Shown: positions 51,529 to 63,596, counted from the first letter of the stretch. The stretch is 64,000 bases of DNA from Diaphorobacter nitroreducens (GCA_003755025.1 RJVL01000001.1:558001-622000); one strand, 5' to 3'. Made by a program: numbers and translations. The notes: a model not told the origin generated them from the sequence alone.

Positions 51529-51538
51529 AGGGACGAAG

Positions 51539-52147
51539 ATGACTGCTATTGCCATTCACCCCGAGAGCCTGCGGGACGTGGTTGCCTCCGCTCTGGGTGA
51601 CCGCGTGCGCCAGATCTCGGTGGCGCTGGATGAGGTGACCGTGGTGGTGTCCGCTGCGCGCTATCTCGAAGCCATGCAAATCCTGCGCGATGCGCCCGAT
51701 TGCAAGTTCGAGCAATTGATTGATCTGTGCGGCGTCGACTATTCTGCCTATGGCGCCACGGGCTCGGAAGGACCGCGCTACGCCGTGGTTTCCCATTTGC
51801 TGTCCGTTTCCCTCAACCAGCGGTTGCGCGTGAAGGTGTTCTGCTCCGACGACGACTTCCCCATCGTCGCCTCGGTTACCGACATCTGGAACTCGGCCAA
51901 CTGGTTTGAGCGCGAGGCATTCGATCTGTTCGGCATCGTGTTTGATGGGCACAACGATCTGCGCCGCATCCTGACCGATTACGGATTCATCGGCCACCCG
52001 TTCCGCAAGGATTTCCCCTTGTCCGGCCATGTCGAGATGCGCTATGACGCCGACCAGCGTCGCGTGATCTATGAGCCCGTGACCATCGAGCCGCGCGAAG
52101 TGACGCCGCGCATCATCCGCGAAGACAAGTACGGAGGCCTGCACTGA
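51539..52147 (+). CDS. nuoC: NADH-quinone oxidoreductase subunit C
   Basis: NuoC is a peripheral-arm subunit of complex I. The 202-residue protein has the signature [25 protein letters not shown] in its C-terminal half and no fusion to NuoD, unlike E. coli. The start at 51539 is preferred: earlier in-frame codons lie in the 3' end of nuoB. Ten bases separate it from nuoB. Confidence 0.96.
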   Translation: MTAIAIHPESLRDVVASALGDRVRQISVALDEVTVVVSAARYLEAMQILRDAPDCKFEQLIDLCGVDYSAYGATGSEGPRYAVVSHLLSVSLNQRLRVKVFCSDDDFPIVASVTDIWNSANWFEREAFDLFGIVFDGHNDLRRILTDYGFIGHPFRKDFPLSGHVEMRYDADQRRVIYEPVTIEPREVTPRIIREDKYGGLH

Positions 52148-52173
52148 GGCGGCGTGCCGCTTGGTGATCGACC

Positions 52174-53427
52174 ATGGCTGAAATCAAGAACTACTCCCTG
52201 AACTTCGGACCGCAGCACCCGGCAGCACACGGCGTGCTGCGCTTGGTGCTGGAACTGGATGGCGAGGTCGTACAACGGGCCGACCCGCACATCGGGCTGT
52301 TGCACCGTGCCACCGAAAAGCTGGCAGAGCACAAGACCTACATCCAGTCCTTGCCCTACATGGACCGTCTCGATTACGTGTCCATGATGTGCAACGAGCA
52401 GGCCTACTGCTTGGCCATCGAGAAGATGCTGGGCATCGAGGTGCCACTGCGCGCGAAGTACATCCGAACGATGTTCGGCGAAATCACGCGCCTGCTGAAC
52501 CACCTGATGTGGCTGGGTTCGCACGGTAACGACTGCGGCAGCTCCACGATCCTCATCTATACCTTCCGTGAGCGGGAGGACTTGTTCGACATGTACGAGG
52601 CCGTTTCTGGCGCTCGCATGCACGCTGCCTACTTTCGTCCGGGAGGCGTGTACCGGGACCTGCCGGACAGCATGGCCCAGTACAAGGTCAGCAAGATCAA
52701 GAACGCCAAGGCTATCGAGGAGCTCAACCGTAACCGCCAGGGTTCGCTGCTGGATTTCATCGACGATTTCACGCAGCGCTTCCCCAAGTGCGTAGACGAG
52801 TATGAGACCCTGCTGACGGACAACCGGATCTGGAAGCAGCGTACGGTGGGCATCGGCGTAGTGCCGGCTGAGCGCGCCTTGAACCTGGGCATGACCGGTC
52901 CGATGCTGCGCGGCTCGGGCATTGCGTGGGACCTGCGCAAGAAGCAACCCTACGACGCCTATGACCGCGTGGACTTCGATGTGCCGGTCGGGGTCACGGG
53001 CGATAGCTATGACCGCTATCTCGTTCGCGTGCAAGAGATGCGCGAGTCCAATCGCATCATCAAGCAGTGCGTCGATTGGCTCAGGGCCAACCCCGGCCCC
53101 GTCATCACGGACAACCACAAGATCGCGCCGCCCTCGCGCGAGGCCATGAAGTCCAACATGGAAGAGCTGATCCACCATTTCAAGCTCTTCACGGAAGGCT
53201 TCCGCGTGCCGGCGGGCGAGGCTTACGCGGCCGTTGAGCACCCCAAGGGGGAGTTCGGTATCTACATGGTGAGCGACGGTGCGAACAAGCCCTACCGCCT
53301 GAAGATCCGCGCACCCGGGTTCGCGCATCTGGCCACACTCGACGAAATGGCGCGGGGCCACATGCTGGCCGACGCCGTGGCCATCATCGGCACCATGGAT
53401 ATCGTGTTCGGAGAGATTGACCGATGA
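52174..53427 (+). CDS. nuoD: NADH-quinone oxidoreductase subunit D
   Basis: NuoD lines the quinone pocket with NuoB. The 417-residue protein has [20 protein letters not shown] at about residues 11-30, [10 protein letters not shown] and the conserved C-terminal PKGEFG motif. The His and Tyr of the quinone site are in HPAAHG and in the YMDRLDYVS segment (about residues 66-74). The stop overlaps nuoE as ATGA. Confidence 0.97.
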   Translation: MAEIKNYSLNFGPQHPAAHGVLRLVLELDGEVVQRADPHIGLLHRATEKLAEHKTYIQSLPYMDRLDYVSMMCNEQAYCLAIEKMLGIEVPLRAKYIRTMFGEITRLLNHLMWLGSHGNDCGSSTILIYTFREREDLFDMYEAVSGARMHAAYFRPGGVYRDLPDSMAQYKVSKIKNAKAIEELNRNRQGSLLDFIDDFTQRFPKCVDEYETLLTDNRIWKQRTVGIGVVPAERALNLGMTGPMLRGSGIAWDLRKKQPYDAYDRVDFDVPVGVTGDSYDRYLVRVQEMRESNRIIKQCVDWLRANPGPVITDNHKIAPPSREAMKSNMEELIHHFKLFTEGFRVPAGEAYAAVEHPKGEFGIYMVSDGANKPYRLKIRAPGFAHLATLDEMARGHMLADAVAIIGTMDIVFGEIDR

Positions 53428-53915
53428 TTACCGAAGCGACCAAGCAACGTTTTGCCCGCGAAGTGGCGAAATACCCCGCAGACCAGAAACAGTCGGCGGT
53501 GATGGCGTGCCTGTCCATCGTCCAGCAGGAACAGGGCTGGGTCAGCGCCGAGAGCGAGGCCGTGATCGCCGAGTACCTGGGCATGCCCCAGATCGCCGTG
53601 CATGAGGTCACCACGTTCTACAACATGTACAACCAGCAGCCGGTGGGCAAGTACAAGCTGGCCGTCTGCACCAATTTGCCGTGTCAGCTGCGCCGTGGGC
53701 AGGATGCGCTGCACCACCTTGAGAAGAAGCTGGGCATTTCCATGGGCGAAACCACCGCCGATGGCCTTTTCACCTTGCAGCAATGCGAATGCCTGGGGGC
53801 CTGCGCCGACGCGCCCGTGATGCTGGTCAATGACCGCAACATGTGCAGTTTCATGGACGACGACAAGCTCGACCAGATGGTGGATGGCCTGCGCGCTGCG
53901 GAGGGCAAACAATGA
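53424..53915 (+). CDS. nuoE: NADH-quinone oxidoreductase subunit E
   Basis: NuoE holds the N1a [2Fe-2S] cluster next to NuoF. The 163-residue thioredoxin-like protein has Cys in [11 protein letters not shown] (about residue 82) and in [13 protein letters not shown] (about residue 118). ATGA overlaps join it to both nuoD and nuoF. Confidence 0.96.
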   Translation: MITEATKQRFAREVAKYPADQKQSAVMACLSIVQQEQGWVSAESEAVIAEYLGMPQIAVHEVTTFYNMYNQQPVGKYKLAVCTNLPCQLRRGQDALHHLEKKLGISMGETTADGLFTLQQCECLGACADAPVMLVNDRNMCSFMDDDKLDQMVDGLRAAEGKQ

Positions 53916-55273
53916 CCACGGCTGCACAAGTGCTGTCGCAATTTCAGGCGACGGGCGTACAGACCTGCTTCCATGACCGCCATATCAATCCGCAGATCTA
54001 TGCGGGCTTGAACGGCAGCAACTGGAGCCTCAAGGATTACGAGGCCCGGGGAGGCTACCAGGCCCTGGGCAAGCTGCTGGGCAAGGATGGTGGTGAAGGC
54101 CTGACCCAGGACCAGGTGATCGCCACCATGAAGGAATCCGGTCTGCGCGGGCGTGGTGGTGCGGGCTTCCCGACTGGCCTGAAGTGGAGCTTCATGCCGC
54201 GTCAGTTCCCTGGCCAGAAATACTTGGTCTGCAATTCCGACGAGGGGGAGCCGGGCACGTGCAAGGATCGCGACATCCTGATGTACAACCCGCACATCGT
54301 GATCGAGGGCATGATCATCGCGGCCTACGCGATGGGCATCTCTGTGGGCTACAACTACATCCACGGCGAGATCTTCCAGGTCTACGAGCGCTTTGAAGCG
54401 GCGTTGGAAGAGGCGCGCGCTGCAGGCTATCTGGGTGACAACATCCTGGGCAGCAGCTTCAGCTTCCAACTGCATGCGCACCATGGCTTTGGGGCGTATA
54501 TCTGCGGTGAGGAAACCGCGTTGCTGGAATCGCTGGAAGGCAAGAAGGGCCAGCCGCGCTTCAAGCCGCCATTCCCGGCCAGCTTTGGCCTGTACGGCAA
54601 ACCCACCACGATCAACAACACCGAGACGTTCGCCGCGGTGCCGTGGATCATCCGCAATGGCGGTCAGGCTTACCTTGAGTGCGGCAAGCCCAACAACGGC
54701 GGCACCAAGATCTTCTCGGTGTCCGGCGACGTAGAGCGTCCAGGCAACTATGAAGTGCCCTTGGGCACGCCATTTGCCAAGCTGCTGGAACTGGCGGGTG
54801 GCGTGCGCAAGGGTCGCCAGCTCAAGGCGGTGATTCCGGGCGGTTCTTCCGCTCCCGTGTTGCCGGCGTCCATCATCATGGAATGCACGATGGACTACGA
54901 CTCCATCGCCAAGGCCGGCTCCATGCTGGGCTCGGGCGCCGTGATCGTGATGGACGATTCCCGCAACATGGTGGAGAGCCTGCTGCGCCTGTCGTATTTC
55001 TACGCGCATGAATCCTGCGGTCAGTGCACACCCTGCCGTGAAGGCACGGGCTGGATGTGGCGCGTGATCAATCGTATCCAGCACGAAGCCGGGCGGGAGA
55101 GCGATCTGGACCTGCTCAATTCCGTCGCGGACAACATTCAGGGCCGGACCATCTGCGCGCTGGGCGATGCGGCAGCCATGCCGGTGCGCGCCATGCTCAA
55201 GCATTTCCGTCCGGAGTTTGAAGCGCTGATCCGAAACGCCCACCCATCGGGTTCCACCCCCGCCAGCGCCTGA
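53912..55273 (+). CDS. nuoF: NADH-quinone oxidoreductase subunit F
   Basis: NuoF binds NADH and FMN and holds the N3 [4Fe-4S] cluster. The 453-residue protein has the glycine-rich FMN/NADH loop [16 protein letters not shown] (about residue 75), and the cluster motif [14 protein letters not shown] (about residue 366). An ATGA overlap sets the start at 53912; the longer in-frame reading from 53843 is in nuoE. Confidence 0.97.
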   Translation: MTTAAQVLSQFQATGVQTCFHDRHINPQIYAGLNGSNWSLKDYEARGGYQALGKLLGKDGGEGLTQDQVIATMKESGLRGRGGAGFPTGLKWSFMPRQFPGQKYLVCNSDEGEPGTCKDRDILMYNPHIVIEGMIIAAYAMGISVGYNYIHGEIFQVYERFEAALEEARAAGYLGDNILGSSFSFQLHAHHGFGAYICGEETALLESLEGKKGQPRFKPPFPASFGLYGKPTTINNTETFAAVPWIIRNGGQAYLECGKPNNGGTKIFSVSGDVERPGNYEVPLGTPFAKLLELAGGVRKGRQLKAVIPGGSSAPVLPASIIMECTMDYDSIAKAGSMLGSGAVIVMDDSRNMVESLLRLSYFYAHESCGQCTPCREGTGWMWRVINRIQHEAGRESDLDLLNSVADNIQGRTICALGDAAAMPVRAMLKHFRPEFEALIRNAHPSGSTPASA

Positions 55274-55288
55274 ACGCGAGTACAGCAT

Positions 55289-57421
55289 ATGGTTGAAATC
55301 GAACTGGACGGGAAGAAGGTAGAAGTCACCGAAGGCTGCATGGTGATGCATGCGGCCGAGAAGGTGGGTACCTACATTCCCCATTTCTGCTACCACAAGA
55401 AGCTTTCCATTGCCGCCAATTGCCGCATGTGCCTGGTGGAGGTGGAGAAGGCCCCCAAACCCCTGCCAGCATGCGCCACACCCGTGACGCAGGGCATGAT
55501 CGTGCGCACCAAGAGCGACAAGGCGATCAAGGCCCAGCAATCGGTGATGGAGTTCCTGCTCATCAATCACCCGCTGGACTGCCCCATCTGCGACCAGGGC
55601 GGCGAATGCCAGTTGCAGGATCTGGCCGTAGGTTATGGCGGCGATTCCTCGCGCTACGGCGAGGAAAAGCGCGTGGTGGCGCACAAGGACGTGGGCCCAC
55701 TGATCTCCATGGAAGAGATGACCCGCTGCATCCATTGCACGCGTTGTGTTCGTTTCGGCCAGGAAATCGCCGGCGTGATGGAACTCGGCATGGTGAACCG
55801 TGGCGAGCATTCGGAGATCACGACCGTGATCGGCGATACCGTCGACTCGGAACTGTCGGGCAACATGATCGACCTGTGCCCGGTGGGGGCGCTGACCAGC
55901 AAGCCCTTCCGCTACAGCGCCCGCACGTGGGAACTTTCTCGCCGCAAATCCGTGAGTCCGCACGACTCCACGGGCGCCAATATCATTGTGCAGGTCAAGA
56001 ACCACAAGGTCATGCGCGTCGTCCCGTTCGAGAACGAGGATGTCAACGAGTGCTGGATTGCTGACCGCGACCGTTTTTCCTATGAGGCATTGAATTCCCC
56101 CGACCGCCTGACACGTCCCATGCTCAAACAGGGCGGGGAGTGGAAGGAAGTCGATTGGCAGACGGCTCTGGAATATGTGGCCAACGGTCTGCGGTGCGTC
56201 AAAACCGAGCACGGCGCCCAGAGCATCGGAGCGCTGGTAAGCCCGCACAGCACAGTAGAAGAGTTGTTCCTGGCCGGCGCGCTGGTGCGCGGGTTGGGTA
56301 GCGACAACATCGACCACCGTCTGCGCCATGCGGAGTTCGGCAAGGCCGAAGGTGTGCGCTGGCTGGGGACGTCCATCGCATCCCTGAGCACGCTGCAGTC
56401 CGTGTTGGTCGTTGGATCGAATCTGCGCAAGGACCATCCCTTGTTTGCACAGCGAATTCGGCAGGCAGCGCGCCATGGGTGTGCGGTAAACGCTATTAAT
56501 TCAGTAGCGAGTGATTGGGCTATTCCGAATGTCCGCACCAAGCTGGCCCCAGCGGCCGGCTGGAGCACGGCGCTGGCGGAAGTCGCAGCCGCCATCGCTG
56601 CAGAGAAGGGCGTGGCTGCCCCCGTGCAAGGGGCTGCCACCAGCGAAGAAGCCCGGGCCATTGCTGCTGCATTGCTGACGGGGGAGCGCAAAGCCATTCT
56701 GCTGGGCAATGGTGCTGCCCATCATGCCCAAGCGTCCAGCCTGCTGGCGCTGGCGCAGTGGATCGGTGCCCAGACCGGAGCGACGGTGGGTTACCTGACG
56801 GAGGCCGCCAATACGGTCGGTGCGCAGTTCGTGGGTGCGCAACCTCAAGAGGGCGGGCTGAACGCTGCACAAATGCTGGATGGCCGCCTGAAGGCAGCCC
56901 TGCTGCTGAATGTGGAGCCTGAGCACGACTCCGCCTTGGGTGCTGCAGCGGCTCAAGCTTTGGCGCAGACCGACATGGTCGTCACGCTGAGCCCGTTCAA
57001 GACCAACCTCGAGTTCAGCGACGTGCTGCTGCCGATCGCTCCGTTCTCCGAGACCTCGGGTAGTTTCGTCAACGCCGAAGGGCGCCTGCAGAGCTTCCAT
57101 GCCGTGGTCAAGCCGGCCGGCGAGGCGCGTCCTGCGTGGAAGGTATTGCGCGTGCTGGGCAATCTGCTCGGGCTGGAAGGCATGGACTACGAGACGTCCC
57201 AGGACGTGCTGGTCCGTGCGACCGGCAAGCCCGCAGGTGAGTGCACGCTGCTGCCGGCGGAGCGCCTGAGCAACGCCACATCGGCCGAGCCGAAGCTGGG
57301 CGGCGAGTGTGCTGAACCCGTCGTGGCAGCCATCTATCAGCTCGACAGCCTGGTGCGCCGCGCACCGTCGCTGCAACTGACTGCCGACGCGCGCGCGGCA
57401 CGTGAAGGAGTCGCCGCATGA
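55289..57421 (+). CDS. nuoG: NADH-quinone oxidoreductase subunit G
   Basis: NuoG is the largest peripheral subunit, with several iron-sulfur clusters. The 710-residue protein has an N-terminal [2Fe-2S] domain with [31 protein letters not shown], the N4/N5 Cys/His region including [14 protein letters not shown], and [17 protein letters not shown] molybdopterin-oxidoreductase-like domain without cofactor follows. It overlaps nuoH as ATGA. Confidence 0.96.
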   Translation: MVEIELDGKKVEVTEGCMVMHAAEKVGTYIPHFCYHKKLSIAANCRMCLVEVEKAPKPLPACATPVTQGMIVRTKSDKAIKAQQSVMEFLLINHPLDCPICDQGGECQLQDLAVGYGGDSSRYGEEKRVVAHKDVGPLISMEEMTRCIHCTRCVRFGQEIAGVMELGMVNRGEHSEITTVIGDTVDSELSGNMIDLCPVGALTSKPFRYSARTWELSRRKSVSPHDSTGANIIVQVKNHKVMRVVPFENEDVNECWIADRDRFSYEALNSPDRLTRPMLKQGGEWKEVDWQTALEYVANGLRCVKTEHGAQSIGALVSPHSTVEELFLAGALVRGLGSDNIDHRLRHAEFGKAEGVRWLGTSIASLSTLQSVLVVGSNLRKDHPLFAQRIRQAARHGCAVNAINSVASDWAIPNVRTKLAPAAGWSTALAEVAAAIAAEKGVAAPVQGAATSEEARAIAAALLTGERKAILLGNGAAHHAQASSLLALAQWIGAQTGATVGYLTEAANTVGAQFVGAQPQEGGLNAAQMLDGRLKAALLLNVEPEHDSALGAAAAQALAQTDMVVTLSPFKTNLEFSDVLLPIAPFSETSGSFVNAEGRLQSFHAVVKPAGEARPAWKVLRVLGNLLGLEGMDYETSQDVLVRATGKPAGECTLLPAERLSNATSAEPKLGGECAEPVVAAIYQLDSLVRRAPSLQLTADARAAREGVAA

Positions 57422-58494
57422 TCGATGCAATCTACAACGGCGGCCTCAATCTGGTTGCCGCCGGATGGTGGACCGGGGTGGCTTGGCCCGTACTCTGGAT
57501 CCTGATCAAGATCGTCTGCATCGTGGGCCCCCTGATGGGTGCCGTGGCCTACCTGACGCTGTGGGAGCGCAAGCTGCTGGGCTTCATGCAGGTGCGCATG
57601 GGCCCCAACCGCGTGGGCCCCTTCGGTTTGCTGCAACCTCTGGCTGACGGTCTGAAATTGCTCTCGAAGGAGTTGATCCAGCCCACGGCCGCGGCCAAGG
57701 GCTTGTTCTACCTCGGCCCGGTCATGGCCATCATGCCTGCCCTGGCGGCCTGGGTGGCGATTCCCTTCGGGCCCGATGTAGCGCTTGCCAACGTCAATGC
57801 GGGTCTGTTGCTGATCATGGCCATCACCTCCATCGAGGTCTACGGCGTGATCATTGCGGGGTGGGCGTCCAACTCCAAGTACGCCTTTCTGGGCGCGCTG
57901 CGTGCGTCTGCGCAGATGGTGAGCTACGAAATTGCCATGGGTTTCTGCTTCCTGGTCGTCATCATGGTATCGGGCAGCATGAACCTGACCGAGATCGTGC
58001 TGGGCCAAGGGCAGGGCACGATGGCGGCCATGGGCCTGAACTTCCTGTCGTGGAATTGGCTGCCCCTGCTGCCCATCTTCTTGGTCTACCTGATCTCGGG
58101 CGTGGCCGAAGTGAACCGCCACCCGTTTGACGTGGTGGAAGGTGAGGCGGAAATCGTCGCCGGTCACATGGTCGAGTATTCAGGCATGGGTTTCGCCATC
58201 TTCTTCCTGGCCGAATACGCCAGCATGTGGCTGGTTTCCATCCTGGCGGTGGTGATGTTCCTGGGCGGCTGGCTGCCGCCGATCGAAGCCCTGGGCTTCG
58301 TTCCGGGCTGGATCTGGCTGGGCATCAAGACGTTCCTGGTGGTATCCATGTTCATTTGGATTCGTGCCACGTTCCCGCGCTTCCGCTATGACCAGATCAT
58401 GCGTCTGGGTTGGAAGATCTTTATTCCGGTCACGCTGGTATGGCTGTTGATCGTGGGCGCCTGGTTGCTGTCGCCCTGGAACATCTGGAAATAA
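57418..58494 (+). CDS. nuoH: NADH-quinone oxidoreductase subunit H
   Basis: NuoH connects the quinone site to the membrane arm. The 358-residue, eight-helix protein has [25 protein letters not shown] at about residues 60-84, and [28 protein letters not shown], the conserved acidic loop, at about residues 228-255. Confidence 0.97.
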   Translation: MIDAIYNGGLNLVAAGWWTGVAWPVLWILIKIVCIVGPLMGAVAYLTLWERKLLGFMQVRMGPNRVGPFGLLQPLADGLKLLSKELIQPTAAAKGLFYLGPVMAIMPALAAWVAIPFGPDVALANVNAGLLLIMAITSIEVYGVIIAGWASNSKYAFLGALRASAQMVSYEIAMGFCFLVVIMVSGSMNLTEIVLGQGQGTMAAMGLNFLSWNWLPLLPIFLVYLISGVAEVNRHPFDVVEGEAEIVAGHMVEYSGMGFAIFFLAEYASMWLVSILAVVMFLGGWLPPIEALGFVPGWIWLGIKTFLVVSMFIWIRATFPRFRYDQIMRLGWKIFIPVTLVWLLIVGAWLLSPWNIWK

Positions 58495-58506
58495 GCGGGG
58501 ACATCC

Positions 58507-59019
58507 ATGGCTGCTGTTGCTGCTCCTGCATCCTTTTCAATCAAGGATTTCTTCAAGAGCTTCATGCTCTGGGAACTGGCGAAGGGCATGGCCCTGACCG
58601 GTCGCTATACCTTCCGACGCAAGGTCACTGTGCAGTTCCCCGAGGAGAAGACGCCGTTGTCGCCGCGCTTTCGCGGCCTGCACGCGCTGCGCCGTTACGA
58701 CAACGGCGAAGAGCGCTGCATTGCCTGCAAGCTGTGCGAAGCGGTGTGCCCGGCGCTGGCCATCACCATCGAGTCGGACGTGCGTGAGGACGGTTCGCGC
58801 CGTACCACCCGTTATGACATCGACCTGACCAAGTGCATTTTTTGTGGCTTTTGCGAAGAGAGCTGCCCGGTGGATTCCATCGTGGAGACGCAGATCTTCG
58901 AATACCACGGCGAGAAGCGCGGTGATCTGTACTTCACCAAGGACATGCTGCTGGCCGTGGGCGACCGCTACGAGCCCGAGATCGCAGCCGCCAAGGCGGC
59001 GGACGCCAAGTACCGTTGA
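58507..59019 (+). CDS. nuoI: NADH-quinone oxidoreductase subunit I
   Basis: NuoI carries the N6a and N6b [4Fe-4S] clusters. The 170-residue protein has two CxxCxxCxxxCP motifs: [12 protein letters not shown] (about residue 78) and [12 protein letters not shown] (about residue 117). The N-terminal part is amphipathic and attaches to the membrane arm. Confidence 0.97.
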   Translation: MAAVAAPASFSIKDFFKSFMLWELAKGMALTGRYTFRRKVTVQFPEEKTPLSPRFRGLHALRRYDNGEERCIACKLCEAVCPALAITIESDVREDGSRRTTRYDIDLTKCIFCGFCEESCPVDSIVETQIFEYHGEKRGDLYFTKDMLLAVGDRYEPEIAAAKAADAKYR

Positions 59020-59063
59020 TCGGGTTGCCTCACCGCACCTGACTTTTTGAAAAGACCCGATTC

Positions 59064-59729
59064 ATGGACGCCAAAACCGGTTTCTTCTACTTGTTCTCGG
59101 TAGTGCTGCTATACGCGGCCTTCCGGGTCATCACGGCGCGCAACCCCGTGCATGCCGTGCTGCATCTGATTCTTGCCTTCTCGCAGGCCGCCGGCGTGTG
59201 GTTTCTGCTGAAGGCGGAATTCCTCGCCATCACGCTGGTGCTCGTCTACCTGGGCGCCGTGATGGTGCTGTTCCTCTTTGTCGTGATGATGCTGGACATC
59301 CGCATCGATACCGTGCGACGCGGTTTCTGGAAGCACTTTCCTTTGGCGGCATTCATCGGTGCCCTGGTGGCATTCGAGATGGCCGCGGTGCTCATGACTG
59401 GTTTTCGCGGCATCGAAGAGCCCAAGGCCGTTGAAGTGCTGGTGAATGCTGCGGGGCAGGTGGTGCCTTACTCGAACACCAAAGCCTTGGGCAAACTGCT
59501 CTACACAGAGTACCTGTACCCCGTTGAAGTGGCTGCGGTGATCCTGCTGGTGGCCATGATTGCAGCCATCGCCCTGACCTTGCGCCAGCGCAAGGACTCC
59601 AAGGCCATTGACCCTTCGGAGCAGGTGCGCGTGCGTGCCCGTGATCGCCTTGTCATGGTCCAGTTGCCCGTCACGCAGCAGGCCGCTGCGCCAGCAGTTC
59701 CCGAGTCTGCAGAGGAGAAGAAGCAATGA
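59064..59729 (+). CDS. nuoJ: NADH-quinone oxidoreductase subunit J
   Basis: NuoJ is a membrane-arm subunit (ND6). The 221-residue protein has five helices, with [19 protein letters not shown] at about residues 59-77, including the pi-bulge helix that opens and closes in the catalytic cycle. The C-terminal tail is charged. It overlaps nuoK as ATGA. Confidence 0.95.
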   Translation: MDAKTGFFYLFSVVLLYAAFRVITARNPVHAVLHLILAFSQAAGVWFLLKAEFLAITLVLVYLGAVMVLFLFVVMMLDIRIDTVRRGFWKHFPLAAFIGALVAFEMAAVLMTGFRGIEEPKAVEVLVNAAGQVVPYSNTKALGKLLYTEYLYPVEVAAVILLVAMIAAIALTLRQRKDSKAIDPSEQVRVRARDRLVMVQLPVTQQAAAPAVPESAEEKKQ

Positions 59730-60034
59730 CATTGACTCTGGGTCACTTTCTCTCGCTAGGCGCCATGCTGTTCGCCCTGGCGGTGATTGGCATCTTCCTG
59801 AACCGTAAGAACCTCATCGTCCTGCTCATGGCGATCGAACTGATGCTGCTCGCGGTCAACATCAACTTCGTGGCGTTTTCTCATTACCTGGGCGATATGC
59901 ACGGTCAGGTATTCGTGTTCTTCATCCTCACGGTGGCGGCTGCTGAGTCCGCCATTGGCCTGGCCATCCTGGTGCTGCTGTTCCGTAACAAGACCAGCAT
60001 TGATGCGGAAGATCTCAACACCCTCAAGGGTTGA
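59726..60034 (+). CDS. nuoK: NADH-quinone oxidoreductase subunit K
   Basis: NuoK (ND4L) is a three-helix membrane subunit. The 102-residue protein has the conserved Glu residues in [17 protein letters not shown] and [16 protein letters not shown], both in the proton path. Confidence 0.96.
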   Translation: MTLTLGHFLSLGAMLFALAVIGIFLNRKNLIVLLMAIELMLLAVNINFVAFSHYLGDMHGQVFVFFILTVAAAESAIGLAILVLLFRNKTSIDAEDLNTLKG

Positions 60035-60067
60035 TGGGTCGCCCCGGTACTTGCAAGGTTCTCAAGA

Positions 60068-62083
60068 ATGAGTCAAACCCTTTCTGCTTCGACGCTGCTG
60101 GCGGTGCCCCTGGCGCCGCTCGTCGGCTCCGTGCTTGCGGGCATCTTTGGCACGGCCTTCGGCGGCAACTGGTTCGGTCGCCGTGCTTCCCATTCGCTCA
60201 CCATCCTGGGGGTGTTGGTCGCCTTCGTGCTCTCGGCGATGACGCTCAAGAGCGTGGCTGTGGATGGCGCCCGTTTCAACGAGACCATCTATACGTGGAT
60301 GGTGGTGGGCGGTCTGAAGATGGAGGTGGGCTTCCTCATCGACAGCCTCACCGCCATGATGATGTGCGTGGTGACCTTCGTCTCCTTGATGGTGCACATC
60401 TACACCATCGGCTACATGGAGGAGGACGAAGGCTATAACCGTTTCTTTGCCTACATCTCGCTGTTCACGTTCTCCATGCTCATGCTTGTCATGAGCAACA
60501 ACCTGCTGCAACTGTTCTTTGGCTGGGAGGCGGTGGGCTTGGTGTCCTACCTGCTGATCGGCTTCTGGTTCAACAAACAGTCGGCGATCTTCGCCAACAT
60601 GAAGGCCTTCCTGGTCAACCGCGTCGGCGACTTCGGCTTCATCCTTGGCATTGGCTTGATCGCTGCCTACGCGGGCACCTTCAACTACAGCGAGATCTTC
60701 GCCAAGTCGGGCGAACTGGGCGCGATTGGCTTCCCCGGCACCGACTGGATGCTGATCACCGTGATCTGCATCTGCCTGTTCATCGGCGCGATGGGCAAGT
60801 CTGCTCAGTTCCCGCTGCACGTGTGGCTGCCCGACTCGATGGAAGGCCCGACACCGATTTCGGCGCTGATTCACGCGGCCACCATGGTGACGGCCGGCAT
60901 TTTCATGGTGTCGCGCATGTCGCCGCTGTTTGAGTTGTCGGATACCGCGCTGAACTTCATTCTGGTGATCGGCGCGATCACCGCACTGTTCATGGGTTTC
61001 TTGGGCATCATCCAGAACGACATCAAGCGGGTGGTGGCGTATTCCACGCTGTCGCAGCTGGGTTACATGACCGTGGCCCTGGGCGCATCGGCCTATTCGG
61101 TGGCCGTCTTCCACCTGATGACGCATGCGTTCTTCAAGGCCTTGCTGTTCCTGGGCGCCGGCTCGGTGATCATGGGCATGCACCACAACCAGGACATCCG
61201 CTGGATGGGAGGCGTACGCAAGTACATGCCCATCACTTGGATTACCTCGCTGTTGGGATCTCTGGCCCTGATCGGCACGCCGCTGTTCTCAGGCTTCTAT
61301 TCCAAGGACAGCATCATCGAGGCGGTGCATGCCAGCACGCTGCCGGCTGCGGGCTTCGCCCATTTCGCCGTACTGGCCGGCGTGTTCGTGACGGCGTTCT
61401 ACTCCTTCCGTATGTATTTCCTTGTGTTCCACGGCAAGGAGCGCTACGACCAGAATCCCGATGCGCACCACGGCGGCCACCATGGCCACGATGACCATCA
61501 TGAGCCGCATGAGTCCCCGTGGGTGGTGACCGTCCCGCTGATTCTGTTGGCCATTCCCTCCGTGCTGATCGGCTTCATGACCATCCAGCCGATGCTGTTT
61601 GGCGATTTCTTCAAGGACGTGATCTTCGTGGACGCCGCCAAGCACCCCGCGATGGCGGAACTGGCGGAGATCTTCCACGGTCCGTTGGCCATGGCTCTGC
61701 ACGGCCTGCAGACGGCACCATTCTGGCTGGCACTGGCTGGCGTCGCGATGGCGTACTACATGTACATGGTCAACCCGGCGCTGCCCGCGGCCATCAAGCG
61801 TATGTTCCAGCCGATCTATACCTTGTTCGAAAACAAGTATTACCTCGACTGGATCAACGAGAACATCATCGCACGTGGTGCCCGTGGCCTGGGCATTGCC
61901 CTGTGGAAGGGCGGCGACCAAGGCGTGATCGACGGAGCACTCGTGAACGGCTCGTGGAAGCTCGTGGGACGTATCGCAGGCCTGGTGCGCTGGCTCCAGT
62001 CGGGCTATGTCTACCACTATGCGCTGGTGATGATCCTGGGTGTGTTCGCGCTCATGACTTATTTCGTCTGGCTCAACAAGTAG
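60068..62083 (+). CDS. nuoL: NADH-quinone oxidoreductase subunit L
   Basis: NuoL is the distal antiporter-like proton-pumping subunit, with a lateral helix at the C terminus. The 671-residue protein has the conserved core LFFGWEAVGLVSYLLIGFW (about residues 140-158), and KSAQFPLHVWLPDSMEGPTPISALIHAATMV. A His-rich loop, HHGGHHGHDDHHEPHE, lies at about residues 468-483. Confidence 0.96.
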   Translation: MSQTLSASTLLAVPLAPLVGSVLAGIFGTAFGGNWFGRRASHSLTILGVLVAFVLSAMTLKSVAVDGARFNETIYTWMVVGGLKMEVGFLIDSLTAMMMCVVTFVSLMVHIYTIGYMEEDEGYNRFFAYISLFTFSMLMLVMSNNLLQLFFGWEAVGLVSYLLIGFWFNKQSAIFANMKAFLVNRVGDFGFILGIGLIAAYAGTFNYSEIFAKSGELGAIGFPGTDWMLITVICICLFIGAMGKSAQFPLHVWLPDSMEGPTPISALIHAATMVTAGIFMVSRMSPLFELSDTALNFILVIGAITALFMGFLGIIQNDIKRVVAYSTLSQLGYMTVALGASAYSVAVFHLMTHAFFKALLFLGAGSVIMGMHHNQDIRWMGGVRKYMPITWITSLLGSLALIGTPLFSGFYSKDSIIEAVHASTLPAAGFAHFAVLAGVFVTAFYSFRMYFLVFHGKERYDQNPDAHHGGHHGHDDHHEPHESPWVVTVPLILLAIPSVLIGFMTIQPMLFGDFFKDVIFVDAAKHPAMAELAEIFHGPLAMALHGLQTAPFWLALAGVAMAYYMYMVNPALPAAIKRMFQPIYTLFENKYYLDWINENIIARGARGLGIALWKGGDQGVIDGALVNGSWKLVGRIAGLVRWLQSGYVYHYALVMILGVFALMTYFVWLNK

Positions 62084-62096
62084 GAGAAAAAAGAAA

Positions 62097-63572
62097 ATGG
62101 GTTTGTTGAGTCTTGCCATCTGGGTGCCCATTGCTTTCGGCACCCTTCTGCTGGCCTTGGGGCGCGACGAGCATGCACGCATGGTCCGCTGGCTGGCGCT
62201 CATCGGCGCGCTGCTGGGTTTGGCCGTCACGCTCCCGCTCATGGGCGGCTTCGACAACGGCAGCGCGGCTGCACAGTTTGTCGAAAAGTCCATGTGGATC
62301 GAGCGCTTCAACGTCTACTACCACCTGGGTGTGGACGGCATCGCTTTCTGGTTCGTGCCGCTGACGGCGTTCATCACCGTCATCGTTGTGATTGCCTCCT
62401 GGGAATCGATCACCGAGCGGGTGAATCAGTACATGGGGGCGTTCCTGATCCTTTCGGGTCTGATGGTCGGCGTCTTCAGCGCCATGGACGGCATGCTGTT
62501 CTACGTGTTCTTCGAGGCCACGCTGATCCCCATGTACCTGATCATCGGTATCTGGGGCGGGCCGAACAAGATTTATGCGGCTTTCAAGTTTTTCCTGTAC
62601 ACGCTGCTGGGCTCGCTGCTCACGCTGATTGCGTTCATCTACCTGTACAACCAGTCGGGCGGCAGCTTTGACATCGCTACGTGGCACAAGCTGCCCCTGT
62701 CGGCTACTGCGCAAACCCTGCTGTTCTTTGCCTTCTTCGCGGCGTTTGCCGTGAAGGTGCCTATGTGGCCGGTGCATACCTGGCTGCCCGATGTGCACGT
62801 GGAAGCGCCCACGGGCGGCTCCGCAGTGCTGGCCGCCATCATGCTGAAGCTGGGCGCGTATGGTTTCCTGCGCTTCTCGCTGCCGATCGCACCAGACGCT
62901 TCGCGCGAATGGGCGTGGCTGATGATCACCCTGTCGCTGGTGGCTGTGATCTACGTGGGGCTGGTGGCCATGGTGCAAAAGGACATGAAGAAACTCGTGG
63001 CCTACTCGTCGGTTGCGCACATGGGCTTTGTCACGCTGGGCTTCTTCGTCTTCAATGACATGGGTGTCTCGGGTGGCCTGGTCCAGATGATTGCGCACGG
63101 CTTCGTGTCCGGCGCCATGTTCCTGTGCATTGGCGTGCTGTACGACCGCGTGCATTCGCGCGAGATCGCTTCCTATGGCGGCGTGGTCAACACCATGCCC
63201 AAGTTCGCGGCCTTTGCGCTGCTGTTCACCATGGCCAATTGCGGGCTGCCGGCTACGGCGGGCTTCGTCGGTGAATGGATGGTCATCATCGCCGCCGTGA
63301 AATTCGATTTTTGGGTCGGCCTTGGCGCGGCGTTGGCGTTGATCCTGGGCGCCAGCTATTCGCTGTGGATGTACAAGCGCGTCTACCTGGGCCCCGTCAC
63401 GAACGACAACGTGCGCGGCCTGACGGATATTGGCGGGCGAGAATTCCTTGTGCTGGGGTTGCTGGCGATTGCCGTGCTGTACATGGGCGTCTATCCCAAG
63501 CCGTTCACGGACGTGATGGATGTGTCCGTGGCAGAGTTGCTCAAGCATGTTGCGCAATCCAAGCTCAACTGA
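62097..63572 (+). CDS. nuoM: NADH-quinone oxidoreductase subunit M
   Basis: NuoM is the central antiporter-like proton-pumping subunit. The 491-residue protein has FFEATLIPMYLIIGIWGG (about residues 139-156), and KVPMWPVHTWLPDVHVEAPTGGSAVLAAIMLKLGAYG (about residues 220-256). Confidence 0.96.
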   Translation: MGLLSLAIWVPIAFGTLLLALGRDEHARMVRWLALIGALLGLAVTLPLMGGFDNGSAAAQFVEKSMWIERFNVYYHLGVDGIAFWFVPLTAFITVIVVIASWESITERVNQYMGAFLILSGLMVGVFSAMDGMLFYVFFEATLIPMYLIIGIWGGPNKIYAAFKFFLYTLLGSLLTLIAFIYLYNQSGGSFDIATWHKLPLSATAQTLLFFAFFAAFAVKVPMWPVHTWLPDVHVEAPTGGSAVLAAIMLKLGAYGFLRFSLPIAPDASREWAWLMITLSLVAVIYVGLVAMVQKDMKKLVAYSSVAHMGFVTLGFFVFNDMGVSGGLVQMIAHGFVSGAMFLCIGVLYDRVHSREIASYGGVVNTMPKFAAFALLFTMANCGLPATAGFVGEWMVIIAAVKFDFWVGLGAALALILGASYSLWMYKRVYLGPVTNDNVRGLTDIGGREFLVLGLLAIAVLYMGVYPKPFTDVMDVSVAELLKHVAQSKLN

Positions 63573-63596
63573 CCAGACTGAACCGAGAGATACGAG

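Noticed and set aside
53684-56476. A 930-codon minus-strand frame across nuoE, nuoF and nuoG
   Set aside because: It lies wholly antisense to well-conserved nuo genes and has low-complexity His/Ala/Arg-rich composition typical of GC-rich shadow frames.
56485-56515. CTATTAATTCAGTAGCGA in nuoG, resembling a repeat arm
   Set aside because: It encodes a stretch that fits the surrounding NuoG sequence (NAINSVAS) and lacks the second arm, so it is ordinary coding sequence.
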